This document shows, piece by piece, positions 41,871-51,140 of a DNA stretch of 64,000 nt. This DNA comes from Chryseobacterium sp. ON_d1. GTDB lineage: Bacteria > Bacteroidota > Bacteroidia > Flavobacteriales > Weeksellaceae. The notes beneath the pieces were generated by a model, which saw only the letters and a list, made by a program, of their open reading frames with translations, made no database searches and was not told the origin of the DNA. Position 1 is the stretch's first letter, and every line of letters begins with the position of its first letter. Where the stretch lies: NCBI RefSeq assembly GCF_006829085.1, contig NZ_BJTC01000002.1, positions 248,001 to 312,000 on the forward strand. Direction: 5' to 3'. Both the position numbers and the translations under genes were made by a program.

Positions 41871-43283
41871 ATGCAGAAAAAACTGAAACTATGGGATGCC
41901 ATCATGCTTGTGATGGGATCGATGATTGGAAGCGGAATATTTATTGTAAGTGCTGATATGATGCGGAATTTAGGTTCCGGATTCTGGCTGGTTGTCGTTT
42001 GGGTCATTACAGGTGTGATGACAGTGGCTGCAGCAATAAGTTATGGAGAACTGTCCGCATTGTTTCCAAAGGCAGGAGGGCAATATACTTATCTGAAAGA
42101 GATCTTCGGGAAAAAAATGGGATTCCTTTATGGCTGGGGGCTTTTTACGGTTATACAAACTGGAACCATTGCTGCAGTAGCAATGGCTTTTGGTAAATTT
42201 ACTGCTTACCTGATTCCATCCCTGAACGATGCCGCACCTATTTTTCAAAGTGGTGAATTTAAGATAACCTGGATCCAGATTCTTGCTATTGGTGTGATTC
42301 TGCTGCTTACCTATATCAATACCCGTGGAGTGGAAAGCGGAAAAATCCTTCAGAATATTTTCACAGGTTCCAAAATTATTGCATTATTAGGCTTAATTGC
42401 TGCCGGTTTTATATTGGTGGATATTTCTCATTTATCTGAAAATTTCAGTTGGGGAACAGATTCATTCAATAATCTTAAAAAAGACCTGAGCGGTAATTTC
42501 CTTAAAGAAGGCTGGGAACCGATAGGGGGAATGACTCTACTGGGAGGAATTGCTGCTGCTATGGTAGGTTCTGTTTTCAGCTCTGTGGCATGGGAAAGCG
42601 TAACCTTTGTTTCCGGAGAAATTGAAAATCCTAAAAAAAATGTTGTAAAATCAATGATTTACGGAACTTCTGCTGTAATGATTCTTTATATTGCCGTAAA
42701 CTATGTATACTTAAATGCCCTGGATAGGGATGCCATTGCATTTGCTGCCAATGACAGGGTAGCAGTAGCGGCCTCTCAGAATATCTTTGGAAGTGCGGGA
42801 ACTATTATTATCGCTTTATTGGTGATGATCTCTACATTCGGATGCAATAACGGATTGATCCTGGCAGGAGCCAGAGTTTTTCAGACGATGGCAAAAGACG
42901 GTATGTTCTTTAAATCAGCAGAAAAAAACAATAAAAATGAAGTTCCTGAAAATGCATTATGGATGCAGGGTGTTTGGGCCTCCATTCTGTGTCTGAGCGG
43001 ACAGTACGGGAATTTGCTGGACATGATCTCTTTTGTAATTGTTCTTTTTTATATGATTACGGTTTTTGGCGTTATTTATTTAAGAATGAAACAGCCGGAG
43101 CTGGAAAGACCTTATAAGACATGGCTTTATCCGGTAACTCCTGTTATTTACCTTTTGATAGGAACTTGTTTCTGTATCTTACTTTTAATCTACAAACAGC
43201 AATATACATGGCCTGGGTTTATTTTGGTTCTGCTTGGGCTTCCGGTGTACTATTTTATCAACCGAAAAAAATCAGACATTTGA
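41871..43283 (+). CDS. APC-family amino-acid permease
   Basis: 470 aa from the ATG at 41871 (the frame also allows a TTG six bases earlier). Helix 1 carries VMGSMIGSGIFIVSADM, the GSGIF substrate-binding break of LeuT-fold APC transporters. YGELSALFPKAGGQYTYLKE is the conserved loop after helix 2. About twelve helices. Amino-acid/polyamine uptake or exchange is the family role; the substrate is not readable. Monocistronic with a terminator at 43310. Confidence 0.92.
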   Translation: MQKKLKLWDAIMLVMGSMIGSGIFIVSADMMRNLGSGFWLVVVWVITGVMTVAAAISYGELSALFPKAGGQYTYLKEIFGKKMGFLYGWGLFTVIQTGTIAAVAMAFGKFTAYLIPSLNDAAPIFQSGEFKITWIQILAIGVILLLTYINTRGVESGKILQNIFTGSKIIALLGLIAAGFILVDISHLSENFSWGTDSFNNLKKDLSGNFLKEGWEPIGGMTLLGGIAAAMVGSVFSSVAWESVTFVSGEIENPKKNVVKSMIYGTSAVMILYIAVNYVYLNALDRDAIAFAANDRVAVAASQNIFGSAGTIIIALLVMISTFGCNNGLILAGARVFQTMAKDGMFFKSAEKNNKNEVPENALWMQGVWASILCLSGQYGNLLDMISFVIVLFYMITVFGVIYLRMKQPELERPYKTWLYPVTPVIYLLIGTCFCILLLIYKQQYTWPGFILVLLGLPVYYFINRKKSDI

Positions 43284-43309
43284 TATAACGAAAATATAAC
43301 AGTTTAGAG

Positions 43310-43341
43310 GGCTTTCAATTCAGTTTGAAAGCCTTTTTTTA
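43310..43341 (+). terminator. Rho-independent terminator
   Basis: GGCTTTCAA/TTGAAAGCC with TTTTTTT tail. Confidence 0.9.
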
Positions 43342-43439
43342 AATAATATTTTAAAGTATTGTAATCATTATTTGCCGGAAATGTGTATTTTGGTATCTCG
43401 TTTTTTAAAACAGGACCATGAAGTAAAAAACAATAAGCT

Positions 43440-43880
43440 ATGGATACACCAAATTACAGAATGCCTTTCGTACCGTCTACTTTAATGACCGAAGGCGGAA
43501 GTATCGATACCTGCGGTATGGGGGAAAGTATTGCCCACAATATTATGCTGCTGATCACCACCAAAAAAGGGGAGAACAGATATGATGAAAACTATGGAAA
43601 TGATGTCTGGAATCTTGAATTCGATAACGGCGTTACAAGTGCCATCTGGGAAAGCGTTTTTATCAAAAGTCTGAAGAGGCAGATTCAGGAATATGAACCG
43701 AGAATTGTAAACCCGCAGATTGATGCTCATATACAGTTTGTAGAACACAGCTACGATACTAAAGAACACACCGAAATTAAAAAGAAAGTAAGAATTGCCA
43801 TCAATGCAAAAATGGAGGAAACAGGAGAACGTTTCAGTTTTTCAACAGAGCTGTTTCTAAGCCCGATGTCTATTGATTAA
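43440..43880 (+). CDS. GPW/gp25-like baseplate protein (T6SS TssE-like)
   Basis: 146 aa. The central GMGESIAHNIMLLITTKKGENRYDENYGNDVWNLEFDNG stretch matches the gp25/lysozyme-like baseplate wedge family, with the conserved Glu/Arg pair of TssE (RYDENYG). In contractile injection systems this protein starts sheath assembly at the wedge. The next gene is TssF-like, supporting a type VI secretion (Bacteroidota T6SSiii) reading over a phage tail. No sheath, Hcp, VgrG or ClpV gene is nearby. Confidence 0.85.
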   Translation: MDTPNYRMPFVPSTLMTEGGSIDTCGMGESIAHNIMLLITTKKGENRYDENYGNDVWNLEFDNGVTSAIWESVFIKSLKRQIQEYEPRIVNPQIDAHIQFVEHSYDTKEHTEIKKKVRIAINAKMEETGERFSFSTELFLSPMSID

Positions 43881-43903
43881 TATTTTTAACAGCGAAAAAA
43901 ATT

Positions 43904-45787
43904 ATGAATTTAGATCAGAATATTTATTCCAAAGAATCTGTAAAAGCAAGAATGCTTCAGAATGCAACTAAAGTATGGGGATTGAGAAGTCCGCAGTCTT
44001 TAGATCCTTTTGTGAAACTCTTGATAGACGCATTCAGCACAGAGATTTTCAAAGCGAATAATGAAATACAAACGGTGAATGCCCGTATATTGGAAAAACT
44101 GGCGAAACTGCTTACACCGTCTATCTATACACATCCGAATCCCGCTCATTCTGTGGCTTTTACGCAGCCTTATGAATCTTCTGAAATTTTATTGGAACAT
44201 ACAGAGTTTTTCTTCCGTAAGCAAATGACTTCCACTATAAAATCTGAGTCAGATAAACAGCTGAATATTCCTTTTACTCCGGTGGGAAATGTAAGAATCA
44301 ATAAAGTTCACGCCTCTATTATGTTTGTAGGGAATACCTGTTACAGTATTGATGATAGGTTTAATAAAATTCCTATTGCAAGATTCCAGGGAAGACCGGA
44401 AGATTACAGAAAAATAACAATAGGAGTGGATGTCAGCAAATATGTAAGTGAAAACTTCCCGAAATATCTGAGCATATTCTGTTCCAACCCGGCTTTTGAA
44501 CATCTGGATTTTGTATACAAATTATTACCCTATATTACTGTATCAAGCAGTGGCAATCCTCTTTTTGTAAGAGAGGGTTTAAGCTACCTGGCAGAAAACC
44601 GGAACGATGGATACGAACAGATGTTCAAAGAGCAGTCTATCAGAAATAAAGTGATTGAAGATATTAAAAGTATTTACCGTCACAAATTTATTGAAGTAAC
44701 AGGAATTTCTCAAAGCCTGTTTTCAGAACCGGGACAGCTACCGCAGAATCTTGAATTCCTGACAGAAAAAGAAGAAATTACTAAATTCCTGGACAATAAA
44801 CGTTATCTGTGGCTTACCTTTGAATTCCCGCCACAGTTTTCAGCGGAAATCCTTGATAATTTTTCCTTTGTTCTGAACGCATTCCCGGTATACAACAGAG
44901 GTTGGAAAAAAACAGAATACACCCTTGATATCATGGGGAATAATATACCTCTGGTAACAGATGAAGGAGAACATTTCCTTTATGTGGATGAGGTGCAGGA
45001 CGGAGATGGCAGGAAATATACTGAAATTCCCTTTACCCCGGCAGATGATCTTAAAAAAGGATTATATACTGTAAGAAAAGGAGGGATGGAGCGTTTCACA
45101 AGCCGAAATGCAGTTGATATGATTGCCAATGTTCTGGAGTTGACAAGGGATGAAATTGCGGCATTCTCCCTGCTAAATAGAGATAATGTAAAAGGAGTTC
45201 TCAGCGAAATGTCCGATAAAATGAAATCTATGGTGCAGAAAGTAAACAATGCCAAAAGGAATATCAGACAGGAGCTGAACTATGTGATCATGGAGCCGGT
45301 AGAAAAAACAGACCACACCTATGCTGCTTTCTGGATAACACACTGTACACTGGCCAATCATATGCGGCCCGGGACTGAACTTTCCAATCAGTTGAAGTCA
45401 CAGACTATTGTCCTGCTTACAGAAACACTGGGAGGAGCCGAAGAGCAGAAAGGGACAGACAGTATTCAGGCTTATAAATATGCCCTGACAACCCGGGATA
45501 AAATCATTTCTTTGGAAGATGTCAAAAACTACTGCCGCATGATTCTGAAAGATGAGGTAAGAGAAGTAAGAGTGAGAAGAGGAACCATGATCAGCAATAA
45601 ACCTAAAGAAGGCTTTGTAAGAACTGTTGAAGTGGAAATCGTTCCTCAGAACTATTCTTTCTATGGAAGAGCGTATTGGGAAAATATGGCCAATATTATC
45701 AGAAATCAGATCATTGCCAAGGCCATTGACGGAATCGAATATGTCGTAAGGATTACCAATGAGGACGTTGAGTTTCAGGATATGTAA
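43904..45787 (+). CDS. TssF-like type VI secretion baseplate protein
   Basis: 627 aa. The N-terminal part begins with short helices, then SLDPFVKLLIDAFSTEIFKANNEIQTVNARILEKLAKLLTP, the conserved opening of TssF/VasA. Long beta-rich domains follow, and the C-terminus contains ALTTRDKIISLEDVKNYCRMILKDEVREVRVRRG, typical of gp6/TssF-like wedge proteins. Located 23 bases after the gp25 gene, so cotranscribed. It should form the baseplate wedge with TssE/TssG; TssG is not seen here. Confidence 0.82.
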   Translation: MNLDQNIYSKESVKARMLQNATKVWGLRSPQSLDPFVKLLIDAFSTEIFKANNEIQTVNARILEKLAKLLTPSIYTHPNPAHSVAFTQPYESSEILLEHTEFFFRKQMTSTIKSESDKQLNIPFTPVGNVRINKVHASIMFVGNTCYSIDDRFNKIPIARFQGRPEDYRKITIGVDVSKYVSENFPKYLSIFCSNPAFEHLDFVYKLLPYITVSSSGNPLFVREGLSYLAENRNDGYEQMFKEQSIRNKVIEDIKSIYRHKFIEVTGISQSLFSEPGQLPQNLEFLTEKEEITKFLDNKRYLWLTFEFPPQFSAEILDNFSFVLNAFPVYNRGWKKTEYTLDIMGNNIPLVTDEGEHFLYVDEVQDGDGRKYTEIPFTPADDLKKGLYTVRKGGMERFTSRNAVDMIANVLELTRDEIAAFSLLNRDNVKGVLSEMSDKMKSMVQKVNNAKRNIRQELNYVIMEPVEKTDHTYAAFWITHCTLANHMRPGTELSNQLKSQTIVLLTETLGGAEEQKGTDSIQAYKYALTTRDKIISLEDVKNYCRMILKDEVREVRVRRGTMISNKPKEGFVRTVEVEIVPQNYSFYGRAYWENMANIIRNQIIAKAIDGIEYVVRITNEDVEFQDM

Positions 45788-45820
45788 TTTTTTTTGAAAA
45801 GTAAATGAGTTTAAAATATA

Positions 45821-45847
45821 AAATGCCGTACCCGTTACGGCATTTTT
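45821..45847 (+). terminator. Rho-independent terminator
   Basis: AAATGCCGTA/TACGGCATTT hairpin with a short T tail. Confidence 0.83.
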
Positions 45848-46035
45848 AATTGTATCAATGGGAACTGGCTCCAGCCTGTTTTGAATAAATGAGATTTTCC
45901 AATGGCCTTAGCCTAGACACACGAAATTAATCCGTAAAAATTCAATCATTGACCGCTCAAAGTATTAACAAAACCTAAGAATTTTTTAAGAAACTTTTAT
46001 CCCTTTAATATTCAAAAAAAGTCTATAAAATTTCG

Positions 46036-46043
46036 TATTTTTG
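46036..46043 (+). promoter_or_regulatory. -7 element (TATTTTTG) for uvrA
   Basis: Exact TAnnTTTG, 35 bases before the ATG at 46079. No LexA-like palindrome recognised around it. Confidence 0.5.
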
Positions 46044-46078
46044 CACGTTGTGATTTTCAGGCAAAATCACCCCAAATT

Positions 46079-48910
46079 ATGAGTAAATCAACAGAATATA
46101 TAGAAGTTTACGGGGCACGTGAACACAACCTTAAAAATATTAATGTAAAAATTCCACGTAACGAGCTTGTCGTGATTACAGGCCTTTCAGGAAGTGGGAA
46201 ATCGTCACTGGCTTTCGATACTATTTTTGCAGAAGGCCAGCGTCGCTATATTGAAACGTTCTCTGCCTATGCACGTCAGTTTTTAGGTGGATTGGAACGT
46301 CCTGATGTAGATAAAATTGAAGGGCTTTCTCCGGTGATTGCCATTGAGCAGAAAACGACCAATAAAAACCCGCGTTCCACCGTTGGAACGGTTACTGAGC
46401 TTTACGACTTTCTGCGTCTTCTGTATGCCAGAGTTTCGGATGCATATTCTTTGTCTACAGGGCAAAAGCTGGTAAGTTATACCGAAGACCAGATTCTTGA
46501 GACCATCAAAGAAAACTATAAAAAAGAGAAAATCATGCTTTTGGCGCCTGTAGTGCGTTCCAGAAAAGGGCATTATCATGAGCTTTTCGTTCAGATGGCT
46601 AAAAAAGGTTATGGTCAGGCCAGAATCGATGGTGAATTACAGGATATTGAATATGACTTAAAACTTGACCGTTATAAAACCCATGACATCGATATCGTTA
46701 TCGACCGTTGGATTATTGGAGAAAATGCCTCAGAAAGCAGAATGGAAAAATCATTGCGTACGGCAATGGAAATGGGGGAAGGAATTATCGGAATTCAGAA
46801 GCTGGGGAGTACAGATATCGAATACTTTTCCAAAAATCTGATGGATGCTGAAACCGGACATTCTTTGGCGCTGCCGGAACCGAATACTTTCTCATTCAAT
46901 TCACCGAAAGGAAGCTGTCCGAACTGTAAAGGGCTGGGAACCATCAAAAAGATCAATACTGATTATTTCATAGACAATCCTAAACTGTCTATTAACCAGG
47001 GAGGATTATTACCATTGGAAGATATCAAGTCTAACAAATGGATTCTGTCGCAGATTAAAAGTATTCTTGAGATCTTCGGATTAGGATTAACAACACCATT
47101 AAAGGAGATTCCTGAAGAAGCACTGGATTATATCTACAATGGCTGTCACAAAGAATTCAATAAAGACCTGAAATACGCAGGAATTACCAAAAAAATTAAA
47201 ATCAGTTTTGATGGTTTAATTGCTTTCATGGAAGAAATTATTGATGAAAGAGAATCTTACGAAGCCATTTTATTAGAGAGACATTTTACCACAGAAGAAA
47301 CCTGTCCGGAATGTCATGGAACCCGTCTTCAGCCTTCAAGCTTAAGTTTTAAAATTGACGGAAAGAATATTGCTGAGGTGAACGGACTAAGCTTAGCAGA
47401 TTTAAAAGAGTGGCTGGCTGATGTTAAAGACAAATTCTCAGAAAAAAATAAAATCATTGCTCATGAGATCTTAAAAGAGATTGAAACCAGACTTCAGTTT
47501 TTGCTGGATGTTGGTTTGGATTATTTAAGTCTGAGCAGAAGTTCAAAAACACTTTCAGGAGGAGAATCGCAGAGAATCCGTCTGGCAACACAGATCGGTT
47601 CTCAATTGGTGAATGTATTGTATATCCTCGATGAACCAAGCATCGGACTTCACCAGAGAGATAATGAAAGGCTGATAAATTCTCTGAAAAACCTTAGAGA
47701 TATCGGAAACTCTGTATTGGTGGTGGAGCATGATAAAGACATGATCCTGGAAGCTGATGAGGTCCTGGATATCGGTCCTAAAGCCGGAAAATTCGGTGGA
47801 GAGATCCTTTGGCAGGGGAAACCGAAAGATCTGGTGAAAGCTGATACCATCACTGCTCAATACATCAATGGAAAAAGAAAAATTGAAATTCCTGCAGAAA
47901 GAAGAGCAGGAAGTGGTAAAAATATTGTTTTAAAAGGTGCAACAGGAAATAATCTTAAAAACGTAACCTTAGATATTCCTCTTGGAAAGCTGGTGGTAGT
48001 AACAGGGATTTCAGGAAGCGGAAAATCTTCTTTAATTAACGGAACATTATATCCGATCCTTAACAAACACTTCTACAGAGCAGTTCAGGAGCCTTTGCCT
48101 TACAAAAAAATTGAAGGGTTAGATAATATTGATAAAATTGTAGATGTAGACCAGACTCCAATCGGGAGAACTCCACGCTCGAACCCCGCAACCTATACCG
48201 GAATGTTTACCGATATCAGAAACCTGTTTGCAGAGCTGCCGGAAAGTAAAATCCGTGGATATAAACCGGGAAGATTCTCTTTCAACGTAAAAGGCGGAAG
48301 GTGCGAAACCTGTCAGGGTGGAGGATTGAAAGTGATTGAAATGAATTTCCTTCCGGATGTATATGTTCATTGTGAAACCTGTAACGGGAAACGCTTCAAC
48401 AGAGAAACCCTGGAAGTTCGTTACAAAGGAAAATCAATTTCTGACGTATTGGATATGACCATTGATGAAGCGGTAGATTTCTTCCAGCCGATTCCTAAGA
48501 TTTTTGCAAAAGTGAAAACATTGCAGGACGTAGGTTTGGGATATATTACCTTGGGACAGCAGTCGACAACCCTTTCAGGTGGTGAAGCACAGCGTATCAA
48601 GTTGGCAACCGAACTGGCAAAAAGACAGACCGGAAATACCCTTTATATCCTTGATGAACCCACCACAGGACTTCATTTTGAAGATGTAAAAATCCTGATG
48701 GATGCCATTAATCAGCTGGTGGAGCTCGGAAACTCATTCATTATCATCGAACATAATATGGATGTGATCAAATTGGCAGACCATATTATTGACGTTGGGC
48801 CGGAAGGAGGAAAACATGGCGGGCAGATTGTAGCACAGGGAACTCCTGAAGAAATAGTAAAATCGAAGAAAAGTTTGACCGGAAAGTTCTTGAAAAGAGA
48901 ACTGGAATAA
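46079..48910 (+). CDS. uvrA: UvrABC excinuclease subunit A
   Basis: 943 aa, standard length. Two ABC ATPase modules: Walker [10 protein letters not shown] (35-43) and GISGSGKSS (about 646), and signature motifs [12 protein letters not shown] and [12 protein letters not shown]. Zinc modules are seen at [16 protein letters not shown] and the CETCQGGG...CETCNGKR pair. The UvrB-binding insertion is between them. UvrA finds bulky DNA lesions and loads UvrB. The small membrane gene 8 bases downstream is probably in the same operon. Confidence 0.98.
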   Translation: MSKSTEYIEVYGAREHNLKNINVKIPRNELVVITGLSGSGKSSLAFDTIFAEGQRRYIETFSAYARQFLGGLERPDVDKIEGLSPVIAIEQKTTNKNPRSTVGTVTELYDFLRLLYARVSDAYSLSTGQKLVSYTEDQILETIKENYKKEKIMLLAPVVRSRKGHYHELFVQMAKKGYGQARIDGELQDIEYDLKLDRYKTHDIDIVIDRWIIGENASESRMEKSLRTAMEMGEGIIGIQKLGSTDIEYFSKNLMDAETGHSLALPEPNTFSFNSPKGSCPNCKGLGTIKKINTDYFIDNPKLSINQGGLLPLEDIKSNKWILSQIKSILEIFGLGLTTPLKEIPEEALDYIYNGCHKEFNKDLKYAGITKKIKISFDGLIAFMEEIIDERESYEAILLERHFTTEETCPECHGTRLQPSSLSFKIDGKNIAEVNGLSLADLKEWLADVKDKFSEKNKIIAHEILKEIETRLQFLLDVGLDYLSLSRSSKTLSGGESQRIRLATQIGSQLVNVLYILDEPSIGLHQRDNERLINSLKNLRDIGNSVLVVEHDKDMILEADEVLDIGPKAGKFGGEILWQGKPKDLVKADTITAQYINGKRKIEIPAERRAGSGKNIVLKGATGNNLKNVTLDIPLGKLVVVTGISGSGKSSLINGTLYPILNKHFYRAVQEPLPYKKIEGLDNIDKIVDVDQTPIGRTPRSNPATYTGMFTDIRNLFAELPESKIRGYKPGRFSFNVKGGRCETCQGGGLKVIEMNFLPDVYVHCETCNGKRFNRETLEVRYKGKSISDVLDMTIDEAVDFFQPIPKIFAKVKTLQDVGLGYITLGQQSTTLSGGEAQRIKLATELAKRQTGNTLYILDEPTTGLHFEDVKILMDAINQLVELGNSFIIIEHNMDVIKLADHIIDVGPEGGKHGGQIVAQGTPEEIVKSKKSLTGKFLKRELE

Positions 48911-48918
48911 AGATTCAT

Positions 48919-49518
48919 ATGAAAACGCTGGCGCAAAAGAACGGAAGAAATGCAAGTTATTTTGAAATCAAAGAAGATGGAATCTTTGTAAAAAATGATT
49001 TTACCAAAGAGTTGCATGAATATAAAGTTCATTTTGCAGATATTTATGACGATGAGACTGTCTTTAGAAAAACAAAAGATTGGGTGCTTTTGGCAATCAC
49101 TGTATCGGTCGTATTCAATTCCATATTGCTTACGATTGTGATCAACCAAACTTATAAGCTCTCTACGTCATCAGGAATGATTGTTTTTGTGATTGCTCTG
49201 TTTCCGTCTCTTATTGTAGCCGGCTTGTGTAACAGTGAATTCAAAACAGTAAGTTCTAAGAGTCTGGCCGCTGCAAAACCGATTAATTTTTCCTATTCTA
49301 AAAAAGAAAGGGAAGAAGTGGATGCCTTTATTGCTGAAATTAAGGAGTGCAGAAAAGAGTATTATCTGAAAGAGTATTACAGAGTTGACAATCTGATTCC
49401 TGTTCATACACAGATTGCAAGGATTCACTGGCTTTATGAAAATAAATATATTTCAGAAAGTGATGCTCAATTTATTATTGATGAACTTGAAACCCTAAGA
49501 ATAATTAAGGGATTATAA
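48919..49518 (+). CDS. Two-helix membrane protein downstream of uvrA
   Basis: 199 aa. Polar N-terminal 55 residues (EDGIFVKNDF-type beta pair), two transmembrane helices (about 54-76 and 86-105), then a charged helical C-terminal domain ending in DAQFIIDELETLRIIKGL. No family recognised. It starts 8 bases after uvrA, so it is likely cotranscribed, but nothing in the sequence ties it to DNA repair. Confidence 0.7.
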   Translation: MKTLAQKNGRNASYFEIKEDGIFVKNDFTKELHEYKVHFADIYDDETVFRKTKDWVLLAITVSVVFNSILLTIVINQTYKLSTSSGMIVFVIALFPSLIVAGLCNSEFKTVSSKSLAAAKPINFSYSKKEREEVDAFIAEIKECRKEYYLKEYYRVDNLIPVHTQIARIHWLYENKYISESDAQFIIDELETLRIIKGL

Positions 49519-49536
49519 GGTGATCAAAGTATAACG

Positions 49537-49568
49537 AAAAGAATCTGCGTGAGCTGATTCTTTTTTTT
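49537..49568 (+). terminator. Rho-independent terminator
   Basis: AAAAGAATC/GATTCTTTT around a 10-base loop, followed by T. Confidence 0.8.
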
Positions 49569-49688
49569 ATCTAACTTTTTGAAATTAGTATTCTAAAAAC
49601 ATAATTATTTACGCTGAAAGTTACCTCCAATATTAAATTTTCAATTATTTAAAAATTTATAATACTGATAATCAATTAATTGAACTTT

Positions 49689-49710
49689 AATGTTAACTCA
49701 ATGTTAACTC
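49689..49710. repeat. 11-bp tandem repeat AATGTTAACTC x2
   Basis: Two perfect copies back to back, followed by a partial third (AATGT), ending about 30 bases upstream of the -7 element of the next gene. This is a position suited to an activator or operator site. Confidence 0.6.
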
Positions 49711-49739
49711 AATGTGAAATTAATATGAATTATTTTTAA

Positions 49740-49747
49740 TAACTTTG
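49740..49747 (+). promoter_or_regulatory. -7 element (TAACTTTG)
   Basis: Exact TAnnTTTG, 49 bases before the ATG at 49797, just downstream of the 11-bp tandem repeat. Confidence 0.5.
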
Positions 49748-49796
49748 ATTAAGAGATACAAAAACAGGTTAGTATAATATTTAAAATCAGTTAGTT

Positions 49797-50201
49797 ATGA
49801 AAAATAAAATTCAAGTATGCGTTGCTTCACTTTTGGTCTGCGGATTTGCTGCTGTTATGGATACTGCTAAAGCTCAGACTACAGATCATAATACCATTCA
49901 GGAAATCCAACTGAATAGAAGTGAAACTTTTAATGATATCAGAAATAAACTGGAAGCTAACTTTGACCTTACCAATCCGGATTATAAACAGGGAACTGTA
50001 AATTCAGTGGTGAAATTTGATATTGCAAAAAACGGAAAAATTGTTAATGTTCATTCTACAGGAGACTGCAAAACCGTGAGCAGGGAAATTGAAACGGTAT
50101 TAAGCGATCTTGATTATAGAGTTGACCGCAAAAAACTGACTGATAATATGGTTGCTTATACTTATGTGATGCCCGTAACAGTAGAGATTCACAGCAGATA
50201 A
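49797..50201 (+). CDS. Secreted TonB C-terminal-like protein
   Basis: 134 aa. Signal peptide (about 1-27, ending AKAQ). The mature part has VNSVVKFDIAKNGKIVNVHSTGDCKTVSREIETVL, which matches the beta-strand/helix pattern of the TonB C-terminal fold used by many Bacteroidota periplasmic proteins. It lacks the TonB membrane anchor, so it is not itself an energy transducer. Function unknown. About 115 bases downstream lies the small GG-leader peptide gene. Confidence 0.7.
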   Translation: MKNKIQVCVASLLVCGFAAVMDTAKAQTTDHNTIQEIQLNRSETFNDIRNKLEANFDLTNPDYKQGTVNSVVKFDIAKNGKIVNVHSTGDCKTVSREIETVLSDLDYRVDRKKLTDNMVAYTYVMPVTVEIHSR

Positions 50202-50284
50202 TATTGATTGCATATTATTCAATTATATGTGAATAATGAAAACTTATCAGATTAAGTTGTAATAAAGAATAAACAGATACGTTT

Positions 50285-50292
50285 TAATTTTG
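50285..50292 (+). promoter_or_regulatory. -7 element (TAATTTTG) for the GG-leader peptide
   Basis: Exact TAnnTTTG, 23 bases before the ATG at 50316, indicating that the short gene has its own promoter. Confidence 0.5.
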
Positions 50293-50315
50293 GGCTACCA
50301 TAAAATTAAAACTAT

Positions 50316-50450
50316 ATGAAAAATTTAAAAAAGCTGACGAAATCAGATTTGAAGTCAGTGTACGGAGGAGAGCCTAAAAAATACTGTACGTTTTGCGAAT
50401 GGGCAAATAAAGTAATTTGCAGCGATGTGCCAATTGTTCAATGCCCGTAA
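50316..50450 (+). CDS. Double-glycine-leader cysteine-rich peptide (bacteriocin-like)
   Basis: 44 aa. The leader MKNLKKLTKSDLKSVYGG (18 residues, ending Gly-Gly) has the LxxxxLKxVxGG layout recognised by C39 peptidase/ABC exporters. The core of 26 residues contains four Cys (KKYCTFCEWANKVICSDV...QCP), enough for two disulfides or a metal site. The unit is compact: own -7 box, gene, then a terminator 6 bases after the stop. No exporter or immunity-like gene is recognisable nearby, although a lipoprotein lies convergent to it. Bacteroidota genomes carry related 'bacteriocin-like' GG peptides; activity is unknown. Confidence 0.72.
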   Translation: MKNLKKLTKSDLKSVYGGEPKKYCTFCEWANKVICSDVPIVQCP

Positions 50451-50455
50451 AAAAC

Positions 50456-50482
50456 AAAGCCGCTTTTTATAAGCGGCTTTTC
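50456..50482. terminator. Terminator after the GG-leader peptide
   Basis: AAAGCCGCTT/AAGCGGCTTT hairpin with TTTTCT tail, overlapping the 3' end of the convergent lipoprotein gene, so it may serve both. Confidence 0.88.
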
Positions 50483-51027
50483 TATTGCTTTGTACTTTGA
50501 ACAAATGCTGTTAATCTTGTTTTAAGGTCTTTAGAATTTCCTATTTTATCAAAAGTAACATTATCTACTTTCCACCCTTTTTCTGTAAGAACAAGGCATA
50601 CAGTATCCGTCCATACAACTTTCGGCGAAGCTAAGCTGTATTCAAATGCAACCAACGCTTCTGCAGTGTTATCTTTTATCTTGACAGAGGTAATTTTATA
50701 ACTTGTAAATCCCTCATACAAACTGGAAAAAAGAGCGCCTTCAAAGATCAATGGTTTTTCATCAGGATGATCACTTTTTTTCACCCTTTCAATATCTGCT
50801 TTTGACGCATTGATGGCGTCTTCCAAATCTCTTTTCAAGTTCGGGGAAAATAATTCACCTGAAATCGGGTGATTATAAATGACCTCATTAGACCTGCCGT
50901 ATATCGTGTAAAGTTCCTTTACCTTTTCATGGATAGCCGCATCCGAAGATAGAATAGGTTGCTTCTCATCTTTTTTACAGGATACAAAGAATAGAAAGAT
51001 TCCTAAACAAAGAAATAAATTTTTCAT
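50482..51027 (-). CDS. Lipoprotein of unknown function
   Basis: 181 aa from the ATG at 51027; a longer frame to 51102 would put 25 polar residues ahead of a clear signal peptide. Lipobox FFVSC (Cys at about residue 17). The mature protein has an LFSPNLKRDLEDAINASKADI helix and a VWTDTVCLVLTEKGWKVDNV strand pair, resembling DUF3828-type NTF2-like folds. Periplasmic face; function unknown. Convergent with the GG-leader peptide. Confidence 0.75.
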   Translation of the reverse strand: MKNLFLCLGIFLFFVSCKKDEKQPILSSDAAIHEKVKELYTIYGRSNEVIYNHPISGELFSPNLKRDLEDAINASKADIERVKKSDHPDEKPLIFEGALFSSLYEGFTSYKITSVKIKDNTAEALVAFEYSLASPKVVWTDTVCLVLTEKGWKVDNVTFDKIGNSKDLKTRLTAFVQSTKQ

Positions 51028-51096
51028 AGAATTTTTTTGTGGTATATTCAAAGTCCCAATGTCAAAATTTATACCAAATCTGTTCATAATTATTTT

Positions 51097-51124
51097 TTGC
51101 AAATCACAAAAAATGATACATTTG
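51097..51124 (+). promoter_or_regulatory. Promoter for the DUF421 gene
   Basis: TTG at 51097-51099, a 17-base spacer and TACATTTG at 51117-51124, 16 bases before the GTG start. Confidence 0.6.
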
Positions 51125-51140
51125 AGTAGATAAAAAAATT

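Noticed and set aside
43440..45787. Prophage tail module
   Set aside because: Only gp25- and TssF-like proteins are present; no capsid, terminase, integrase or tail-tube genes, and TssF similarity favours T6SS.
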